Assembly: GCA_029204045.2 (NCBI GenBank)
Contig: CM055061.1
Span: 46,214,977-46,278,976, forward strand
DNA: 64,000 bases
Direction: 5' to 3'
From: Tillandsia leiboldiana
Taxonomy: Eukaryota; Streptophyta; Magnoliopsida; Poales; Bromeliaceae
The translations under genes and the position numbers were made by a program. Below the pieces are notes generated by a model. That model ran no database searches. It worked only from the letters and a program-made list of their open reading frames with translations, and was not told the origin of the DNA. How positions within the stretch are numbered: position 1 is the stretch's first letter; each line of letters begins with the position of its first letter. Below, piece after piece: positions 56,321-64,000 of the stretch.

Positions 56321-57604
56321 TGTAATATAGATCTAAATAGGGGAAGAAACACCTAGAGGGGGGTGAATAGGTGTAAACGTATAAACACTCAAAAATCGTT
56401 GCGATAAAAAACCCAATGCGGAAATAAAAATAACACGCAAGATTTTTACGTGGAAAACTCCATCACCGGAGTAAAAAACCACGGGACCGATAACACGACA
56501 GAAATCCACTAGAATTAAAACACGTACAAGGTGATTTACCGTACACACTTACGACTCAACCTTTTCCATACGCTCCTAGAGTATCTTCTCCGCTCGCTCC
56601 GCGACGCTTCTCGAATCCACGATCTGCGCCCAACGCCGAATCCACGGCGTCCAACGTCGAATCCACGACGTCCGACCGAATCCACGGTCTTCACCCAATA
56701 GCACCCTTCGAATCCACGAACGTGCCTCGCTTCGAATCCACGAGAGCGGTTGAACCTTGAATCCACAAGGACACGCGAATCCACGCGCCGATTTTGGGGA
56801 AATCGTTGTTTTTGGGTGGTGATGATCCGCCGAATACTTAGATCAAAGATAGATCGGAAATACCATCTAAGTATTCATTAGTTTGATTCAACTCAAGATG
56901 TGAGTATGAAAACCTAGAATCAAACTAATCAATATAGATGAAGAAACATAGAGTATTCTCTAATGATTTTCTTTCTTCTCTATATGTGGATCTTAGGCCG
57001 TATGAAAATGATATATGAAAATGACGGCTATTTTCATTTCCGGCCTCATGTGGATTAACCCTAGAAAAAGAGTCATAGGGTCTATTTATAGGTTAGAAAC
57101 ATTTGGAAGGAGATAAGAATCAAAAACCTAACATTTCTGGAATTTTTACGGACGGCGATCCGGATCGGATTTGGGCGATCCGGATTGCAATAGCAATAAA
57201 GACGGTTTCCAGAAAACAAACGTTCGGGATCCGGATCGGAATGCCTGATCCGGATCGTTCATACATTTCAGAAAACTCAACGTTTGGGATCCGGATCGTG
57301 AGATGCTGCGATCCGGATTGAAGTAATGTATGAAACAACAACCTTCGGGATCCGGATCGCTGGCTCTGATCCGGATCCTGAACCTGTCCGAACACCAGTT
57401 TTTGATTTTTATGCAATTAAAAACTCTTCCAGGTGTTTCTACACTACAAGAAGTATTCGGATCACCAATAATCTTTAGTTAAACATACCTGATCCTTTTG
57501 AATTCTTCTTTCTTGAGATTGAGTTAAATGACCCAACTTTCTTCACCTTCAATCTTCAAGACTTGAACCTTTCACGAAACTACGCCAACTCAAATTCCGT
57601 AACA
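56321..57604 (-). mobile_element. 3' LTR (1284 bp) of the minus-strand Sirevirus
   Basis: On the minus strand it starts TGTTACGGAATTTGAG after the tract GCCAAAGGGGGAGAT and ends ...CTATATTACA. It holds eight ATCCGGAT palindromes (57150-57385), TATA box CCTATAAATAG (57082-57092) and many CGTGGATTCG copies in the leader (56620-56790). The element's 5' end is beyond the window. Confidence 0.88.
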
Positions 57605-58319
57605 ATCTCCCCCTTTGGCGGTTTCGTGACAAAACACAGATCCACTAAAGAAAATTCAAAAAGATATTTTTGTTGCTATCACCATACAACAAAAATTTAC
57701 AATGGAGATCCAAAAAATTTAAAAACATGAGATAAACTCCTAAAACAGACTCTAGACTTAGACATCTGTACTCTCTGCGCAAAGAAATCATTCTTGACAA
57801 AAAGAGATCGTTAGATACCTCAAGAATATTTAGCATTCAAAACCTAACAGAGATAGAGTTTATGCTCACCATGACATTGAGTAATTCAGATATGTAATAA
57901 GATCACAATCAAGCATTGACATATCTTCTAAACAATAAAATTCCAAATGTCATAACTTTGCTTTGTTAGTAATCAACAACTTGTTAGTAATAATACATGT
58001 CCAAATAGTTAGTCGAATAGTTAGTAGGAACATGCAACAAATCATAAGATAAAAACCAAAGTTGTGATACTTACCTTTCACCAAAGTCAAAGTTGAAATG
58101 ATACTTACCTTGATGTTCACACATTTACATCAATCATTGTTCAAGTTATCTCTAAACTCTCTCCCCCTTTTTGTCACAAACTAAGCCAAAATTACAAAAA
58201 TTTAAGGAGAGTTAAAAATTCCAAAATCAAGAAAAACCTGAGAACTAAAACTAAAGCAAAGTAAAAATATTAAAACTGAAATCCTGCACAAAACGATTAG
58301 AAAGAAAGTTAAGTCAGTC
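57605..58319 (-). other. 3' non-coding end of the minus-strand Sirevirus with polypurine tracts
   Basis: The final tract is at 57605-57620 and another (AAAAAGGGGGAGAGAG on the minus strand) near 58162-58178. No gene. Confidence 0.75.
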
Positions 58320-59064
58320 CGAACAAAAATTTGAGGACAACTCAATCATCTGAGTCAGAGTCTTCAGAGCTCATGCAGCCTAGTTTCTTCAAGATTCCTT
58401 TAAGCATTACCGACATCGCAGAACATTCTTGTTTCATCCCATGTATGTCCTTGGACATTTTTCTGAGTTCAAGAGCCAGTTTATCTTGGTCTTGATTGAA
58501 AGAGGACTCTAAGTTTGCCTTTTGATCAACTTTTCTAGAATTTGAAGAACGTTGTGTGACAATCGACGGAGCAGTCTATCCTTCATTTCGAGGAGATCTT
58601 CTTGGCAAGGAATGTGAATTGTCGAGAGGTTCATTGCTTGGCACATTCTTTTTCTTTGCTTGCTGCTTAAGTATTGAGGAAGACTTCAGTAGCTTCTTTT
58701 TCTTCAGGTAAACCTTATTTTCTTCATCAATACCTTGTTGTACTTCGGCAAGAAATGTGTCCCAATCTTCTTCGTCTTCTGATTCAGTGTCAATTTGAGA
58801 GATATTCCTTGGGTTCTCTTGACATGGTTCATTTATTTCAATACCTCGAGCTCGTCCAGGTCGTCGAGCGAGTCTTTTTCTTTTTAGTATGGATGAAGAG
58901 GTCATTGGTGCTTTTCCTTTTTCAATAGCAGTGGGCGGAGCCTTTTCCTTTGATGTCTCTGCATGGGCTTTCCCTTTCGAAGCAGTAGAGGTTTTCTGTG
59001 GCAAATTTTTAGAATGTGTTTCATCCTCTGACAACTCATCCCAGTTGACTTCATCCTTTTTACC

Positions 59065-59639
59065 TGTGACACCCCCTGAATTTGGATTAGTCCTCTATAT
59101 AAATGATATAATAGGACTAAATCTCTAACCCGGCTATAGCATTTTGGATGGTAGCAAGATCCAAGAGGTTATCAGAGTTAAGCGTGCTAGAGCTAGAGTA
59201 GTTCTAGGATGGGTGACCCCCTGGGAAGTGGGGCGTCACAGTTGGTATCAGAGCCATTCACCAGCCGGAAATGTGAGATGAATCTCGGCTGAGCGAGGGT
59301 TATATAGCGGGTAGAGCGAGGCTCCCCGGCTAATGACCGTTGTGAGTGGAGGGCAGCTCCTCACAAGGTCGGCTAAGGCTAGCGAGACGAGTCTCACATC
59401 GCCTGGTGCTTGTGAGTGTGCTTGAGCCTGACGTGGACGTCAGGGCTTAAAAGGGGGGAAGAATGTGACACCCCCTGAATTTGGATTAGTCCTCTATATA
59501 AATGATATAATAGGACTAAATCTCTAACCCGGCTATAGCATTTTGGATGGTAGCAAGATCCAAGAGGTTATCAGAGTTAAGCGTGCTAGAGCTAGAGTAG
59601 TTCTAGGATGGGTGACCCCCTGGGAAGTGGGGCGTCACA
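59065..59639 (-). mobile_element. Cassandra-type TRIM retrotransposon (575 bp), duplication TTACC
   Basis: Two 176-bp terminal repeats, 59065-59240 and 59464-59639, identical by eye, run TGTGACACCCC...GGGGCGTCACA. Between them are PBS TGGTATCAGAGCC (59243-59255), 223 bp of non-coding interior and PPT AAAAGGGGGGAAGAA (59449-59463). PBS and PPT order show that the element itself reads on the plus strand, opposite to its host. TTACC flanks it (59060-59064, 59640-59644). Each LTR carries the 3' half of 5S rRNA (59175-59229, 59574-59628) including A-box-like GTTAAGCGTGCTAGAG and C-box-like AGGATGGGTGACC. 5S sequence in TRIM LTRs defines the Cassandra family. Identical LTRs mean very recent insertion. 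Confidence 0.93.
59175..59229 (+). promoter_or_regulatory. 5S rRNA-derived internal control region in Cassandra LTRs
   Basis: Matches 5S rRNA from the A box (AGTTAAGCGTGCT) through the C box (GGATGGGTGACC, CTGGGAAGT). The 5' half of 5S is not clearly recognisable, so this is not a 5S gene. These are the pol III factor-binding parts. The second copy is at 59574-59628. Confidence 0.85.
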
Positions 59640-59745
59640 TTACCCCTCTTGGGCTTTACAGTGTCTCTCGTATTTACCATAGCCGCCAGAAGGAGAATGA
59701 TCCACGTGATCACCACAGCTGTTGGTTTCTTATGAGAAGAAAATC

Positions 59746-60130
59746 CTATGAGCAACAACTCAAGAACACATGAAAGATTGTTAATTTTCAAAGATTTGAA
59801 AAAATTTTACCCAAACAATCAAAATCATGTAGAGAGACTAAGAATCAAATTAGTTTTGCAAAAGGACTTTTAAAAATAGATCAATTGCATGATTTTCGAA
59901 AATCCTTATTATATGCCCAAAAACCGAAATTTTAGAAATCGAAGCCTAAAAATCCGTTAATCAGGAGAATACCTAGCATATAATCAAAACTAATCTACCC
60001 AGAGTTCTTATTTCAAAAGAAATTTGATCAAAAACCATCCACAAACGAAATCGATACAAGAAATTCATCACGTTTTGAGGAGGAATAAGAAAAACTATGA
60101 AAAACTGAGATTTTGATCGATAAAACTTAC
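59746..60130 (-). other. Probable leader intron of the env-like gene (385 nt), minus copy
   Basis: Donor CTCCAA|GTAAGTTTT at 60130 and acceptor TTGCTCATAG at 59746 on the minus strand. Its length and ends match 42994-43375. A leader exon of about 110 nt precedes it (CAGAGCTTCTCTCTCGAGA). Confidence 0.55.
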
Positions 60131-60242
60131 TTGGAGTTGAAGAACTTGAGTTTGAAAGCTTCCAAGATGGGTGAAATCTCGAGAGAGAAGCTCTGGAAAC
60201 TTTGGAACAAAAGATTGGAGTAAAAAAATCAAAACCCTTTTG

Positions 60243-60425
60243 TTCTTTATAAAACCCTAGCCGCGATCCGGATCAGTTCATGATTGCGATCCGGATCGGC
60301 TACCCGCAGTGAAAACACTGCGTTCGGGATCCGGATCGGCAGGTCCAATCCGGATCGTCTGCCTGCAGAAGAATATCTGCGTTCGGGATCCGGATCGGCA
60401 GGTCCAATCCGGATCGGCTCCAACT
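60243..60425 (-). promoter_or_regulatory. Internal promoter-like module before the env-like ORF, minus copy
   Basis: Six ATCCGGAT palindromes (60260-60420) lie upstream, on the minus strand, of GGGTTTTATAAAGAAC (TATA, 60243-60258). The core is uniformly ATCCGGAT, as in this element's own LTR (57150-57385). Confidence 0.55.
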
Positions 60426-61356
60426 TTTTCATTAGAAAAATTTCAGAGAAATTCAAGAAAAACCAGAAAAAGATTGTGAGCACATTTGTGTATCAACTTT
60501 AAACAAAAATCATCGTTTCATACAACAAGAAATAGATTATACCAAATCTATCAATAATATCCAAAAATGAAACGAGAATTTACAAAAATTAAATCCCTTT
60601 AAGTTGAACACCTTCAATTACATCTAACTTGATCCTATGAGTAATGCCTTTATCAAATCATCAATTCAATAAAGAAAATGAAATACAAAGATCAATAGAT
60701 GTTTGAAATCCCAAATATGGTAGATAATATATCTAGACAATCTGTTGAAGAGAGTGGCTCTTTGAGCATCTTTCTTTAAAATCCCACCTTATACCAACCT
60801 TGAAATTTGACGGAGTCAAGTATTTCAACATGCATTTTACTTAATCAAAAATTGAACAACCATGCTTGGTATACATGTGGTAGCTGCACACAATACTCGG
60901 ACGACCGAGGTGGTAGCTCTTTCCTCCATGTGGTGGTAGTTTTCACACTCCTCATTGCGATGTAACTCTTTCCACATCTTTTGAGCATTTTACATTTCTT
61001 TGACTCCCCCTCAATTGGCTATCAATTATTTAAGATATAAAGTATTCAACCAAAAATTGATCTCGATTTCATACTCGACTAAGCAGTCAAATAAGATAAT
61101 GACTATACCAAGAGATCATTGAGAGAGAAATTGACTTTGATCACTTAGAAGATGATTTAATTAACATAAATGATCATTGCAACAGTGAAATATTATGATG
61201 GCAAAAGCATAATAAATTTCTAAATGTGCGAAAAGATGCAATTAAAGTCAATTATGATCTATGCTCAATTAATGTCCTATGTACAAACATAGATAAAGAA
61301 CAAAACAAAACAAAAACAAACAAAACCTATCCTAAGCAAAGGTTTCAAAAAGAAGT
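60426..61356 (-). other. Non-coding spacer after pol, with conserved block 60755-60985
   Basis: Minus-strand counterpart of 41834-42768. It contains the hairpin CTCGG-ACGA-CCGAG on the plus strand (60896-60909), CCACAT/ATGTGG ends and GCTC-TTT-GAGC (60757-60767). No gene. Confidence 0.75.
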
Positions 61357-63840
61357 TTATTTCAAGGAAAGCATTCCAATTGCTTTTCGCAAATGAATAA
61401 AACGTTTTTGATCCAAAGGTTTTGTTAGAATGTCAGCTAATTGATCCTCAGTTGAAATATATAAAAGTTGAAGAGTATTTGATTCAACTAGCTCTCTAAG
61501 AAAATGATATCTAAGTTCAATATGTTTTGTTCTAGAGTGCAACACAGGGTTTTTAGAAATGTTAATTGCACTTGTGTTGTCACAAAGAATTGTTACCGAA
61601 GATGCTGAAATCCGGAAGTCGCTCAATACGCTTTTCATCCAAATGAGTTGAGTTGAACAACTTCCAGCTGAAATGTATTCCGCTTCGGCAGTCGAGAGTG
61701 CTATGCAATTCTGCTTTTTACTGTGCCATGCAACAAGGCAATGGCCAAGATAGAAGCATGCACCACTCGTGCTTTTCCGATCATCCACTGATCCTGCCCA
61801 ATCGGCATCTGAGTATCCAACAATATCCAGACTTGTTCCCATAGGATACCAAATTCCGAAATTTATGGTTCCTTTAATGTACCGGATGATCCTTTTCACC
61901 GCTTTCAGGTGAACCTCCTTTGGTGCTGATTGATATCTCGCGCAAATCCCAACACTAAAGGATATATCCGGGCGACTAGCTGTGAGGTAAAGTAGACTTC
62001 CAATCATACTTCGATACAGTTTCTCGTCTACATTCTCACTTTGTGATTCACTTCCAAGTCCCTTGTGGCTAGTTCCCATTGGAGTCGGAAAATCCTTCGA
62101 ATTTTCAAGATCAAACTTTTTAACCAACTCCATTGCATACTTGGATTGGCTCAAGTGAATACCTTCATCATTTTGTTTAATTTGCAATCCAAGGAAATAA
62201 GTCAATTCGCCCATCATGGACATCTCAAATTCGCTTTCCATGGTCTCCGCGAATTTAGAAGCATCATTATCCTTTGTTGCTCCAAAAACAATGTCATCGA
62301 CATAGATTTGTGCAACAATGAAGTTATTTTGATAATGCTTCACAAAGAGAGTCCTGTCAGCTCCCCCTCGAGTATAGCCCTTCTCCAAAAGGTGCTTTGT
62401 CAACCTTTCGTACCATGCTCGCGGTGCTTGTTTCAGACCGTAAAGAGCCTTTTTTCAAACGAAAAACATGGTTAGGTTGTTTATGGTCTACAAAACCTTT
62501 CGGTTGAGCTACATAAACTTCCTCATTTAAAAACCCATTTAGAAATGCGCTCTTAACGTCCATTTGAAATAATTTGATTTTAAAATGACAGGCAATAGCA
62601 AACAGTATACGAATGGACTCGAGTCTAGCTACAGGGGCGAAAGTTTCATCAAAGTCTATACCTTCTACTTGAGAGTAGCCTTGAGCAACTAATCGTGCCT
62701 TGTTCCTGATGATAGTACCATCCTCATTTTTCTTATTCTTGAAAATCCATTTGGTACCTATCACATTGTGTTGCTGTGGAGGCTTCGTTAATTCCCAGAC
62801 TTTGTTTCGCTCAAATTGATGGAGCTCTTCTTGCATTGCTTTAATCCAGTAGTCATCCTGAAGAGCTTCATCTATGTTCTTTGGTTCGATTAAAGATACG
62901 TAGCAAGCGAATCCACAAACCAACTGCCTCCGAGTTCTAACTCCTTCTTGTGGATCTCCAATGATGTTTGATTCAGAATGATCCTTGGAGATTCGTAACG
63001 TTTGTTGAAACTGAGTACTCGGAGGTATATAAGATGATTCCTGCACATAAGATAAACTTGTAGAACCATTAGATGCATCATTAATATTGGAAGTATTATC
63101 ATGAGAAGATGCACTTACAGGAGTATCATCATCTAGAGAGATATCGAGGGTAGATTTTTCAGATGCAAAGTGAAAAGCTTCATCTACTTTAACATTTATA
63201 GATTCTACAATCGTTTTAGATTCAATGTTAAATACTCGATATGCTCTGCTATTTGTAGAATAACCCAAAAAGATCCCTTCGTCACTTCGAGAGTCAAACT
63301 TTCCAAGATTTTCACGGTCACGTAAAATGTAACATCGACTCCCGAAGATACGAAAGTATTTGATATCCGGTTTTCTACTAAACCACAGCTCATATGGTGT
63401 ATTTAAAGTTCCTGGGCGCAAATACACTCGATTAATGACATAGACAGCGGTGTTCACAGCTTCAGCCCAAAAATGTAGCGGTAAATTCCGGCTATGAAGC
63501 ATCACACGCGCCATCTCTTGAACAACCCTGTTTTTACGCTCAACAACACCATTCTGCTGAGGTGTATAGGGTGCTGAGAATTCATGTTTTATGCCGTTGG
63601 AAGTACAAAAATCAATGAATTTGGAATTTATGAATTCTCCACCTCTATCACTTCTAACACGAATGATCTTTTCATTCTTTTCAATCATAATACGATGGCA
63701 AATCTCATGAAAAGAGTCAAACGTATCAGCTTTCTCTTTTAAAAATGCTACCCAAGAATATCGAGAGAAATCATCAATCATCAAGAAAATATACCATTTA
63801 CCTCCCAAAGATGGTTGACGAGTTGGCCAAAAGAAAAAAA
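61357..63840 (-). pseudogene. Sirevirus (Ty1/copia) pol: integrase core, RT, RNase H; one frameshift, protease deleted
   Basis: On the minus strand: integrase core GGKWYIFLMIDDFSRYSW, SDRGGEFINSK, PQQNGVVERKN and WAEAVNTAVYVINR; RT WELTKPPQQHNVIGTKWIFK and ARLVAQGYSQVEG. One extra base in a six-T run at 62450-62455 (the plus copy has five A) breaks the frame before ALYGLKQAPRAWYE. The rest is open to the stop at 61357: YVDDIVFG (about 62290-62310), SDADWAG and STAEAEYI. Protease and the integrase zinc region are absent upstream of about 63825. Apart from these the domains are intact and less decayed than the copy at 38.6-41.8 kb, so this element is younger. It cannot complete a cycle alone. 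Confidence 0.9.
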
Positions 63841-63893
63841 ATAGTCTACATAAACTATACAACATTTAATCGTAGAACGATTAAAGACAAGGA
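63815..63893 (-). other. Deletion junction with about 70 bp of filler
   Basis: Sequence matching gag's end (KVWV.KGE...PCL) stops near 63893 and integrase sequence starts near 63825. In the other Sirevirus about 0.65 kb with protease and GAG-pre-integrase lies between these points. The filler contains TTAATCGT-AGA-ACGATTAA, an inverted repeat, and an A/T run; its source is not recognised. Confidence 0.6.
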
Positions 63894-64000
63894 AGGGTTT
63901 CACCTTTGCATACCCAAACCTTTTGAGTTTTGGAGTATGTTGGCAATGGTTGAGAAGTTTTCCTTGATGAAGACGTCTTGTATGATTGATCTTTTTCTTT
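63894..64000 (-). pseudogene. End of Sirevirus gag (continues beyond the window)
   Basis: The minus strand reads a Ser/Lys-rich tail ending TQKVWVCKGETLPCL, matching the gag/protease junction KKVWVRKGEIFPCL at 38.7 kb. The knuckles and capsid part would lie to the right of the window. Confidence 0.6.

Larger units (their letters stand above)
58320..59745 (-). pseudogene. Env-like extra ORF of the minus-strand Sirevirus, shortened and split by Cassandra
   Basis: Read on the minus strand after the acceptor at 59746: hydrophobic start VVITWIILLLAAMVNTR, KPKRG, then the Cassandra element, then WDEL, SKGKAHA...KGKAPM repeats and a basic RKRLARRPGRARGI. It passes directly to EDEEDWDTFLAEVQQGI and Lys-rich sequence to TAG at 58576, then in-frame sequence to KLGCMSSEDSDSDD near 58342. 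The large central domain present at 43.8-55.2 kb is missing. The initiating Met before VVITW is changed to Val. It is dead from several causes. Confidence 0.75.

Noticed and set aside
59175..59229. 5S rRNA gene
   Set aside because: Only the 3' half is clear and it is duplicated in two identical terminal repeats with PBS and PPT between them; it is a Cassandra LTR.

Overview
The window is plant nuclear DNA made almost entirely of nested LTR retrotransposons. I see no host gene. The plant assignment rests on chromodomain-bearing Ty3/gypsy elements of the Tekay/Del type, Sirevirus-type Ty1/copia elements (polypurine tracts built on AAAGGGGGAGA, palindrome-rich LTRs, an extra ORF after pol), primer-binding sites for plant initiator tRNA-Met (TGGTATCAGAGC), and a Cassandra-type miniature retrotransposon carrying 5S rRNA sequence. 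It is probably an angiosperm with a repeat-rich genome; the species cannot be told.

Layout. 1-2539: part of a long gypsy LTR (minus). 2540-4820: a gypsy remnant (plus) with LTR tail, PBS, about 0.66 kb of non-coding interior and the head of the other LTR. 4820-22127: the 3' half of a Tekay-type element (plus): a decayed integrase/chromodomain fragment (4820-6401), then its 3' LTR in three pieces (6450-7321, 11179-12007, 20631-22127). The LTR is split by a solo gypsy LTR (7322-11178, target duplication CACAC), a gag-only Sirevirus-like element (12008-18188) and a gypsy LTR fragment (18189-20630). 22274-22643: a degenerate TRIM-like element. 22644-24805 and 36052-36685: an old gypsy LTR (minus) split by a complete young Tekay-type element, 24806-36051 (minus, duplication CTCTG), whose gag-pol frame is open apart from two TAG codons. 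36686-56280: a decayed Sirevirus (plus) with gag, pol and an env-like extra ORF. That ORF is interrupted exactly between two codons by a gypsy element with 4.1-kb LTRs, a gag remnant and no pol (44098-54798, minus, duplication GTCAT). 56321-64000 and beyond: a second Sirevirus of the same family in opposite orientation. Its env-like ORF is broken by a 575-bp Cassandra element with identical LTRs (59065-59639, duplication TTACC).

How the parts work together. Gag forms the particle, pol supplies protease, reverse transcriptase/RNase H and integrase, LTRs supply promoter and ends, and PBS and PPT prime the two DNA strands. Three elements have their ends but no pol (the Sirevirus-like element at 12-18 kb, the gypsy element at 44-55 kb and Cassandra); they can only have moved with enzymes from relatives.

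Most notable signals: (1) the spacer before the env-like ORF in both Sireviruses repeats the LTR promoter layout (TCCGGA palindromes, then a TATA box) and is followed by a conserved GT-AG intron, suggesting a separate internal promoter; (2) a conserved, apparently structured non-coding block after pol is kept in all three Sirevirus-like elements, including the one without pol, with one compensatory base-pair change; (3) the Cassandra element retains the 5S pol III internal promoter; (4) several premature stops fit C-to-T change at CAG or CGA codons, as expected from methylated DNA.
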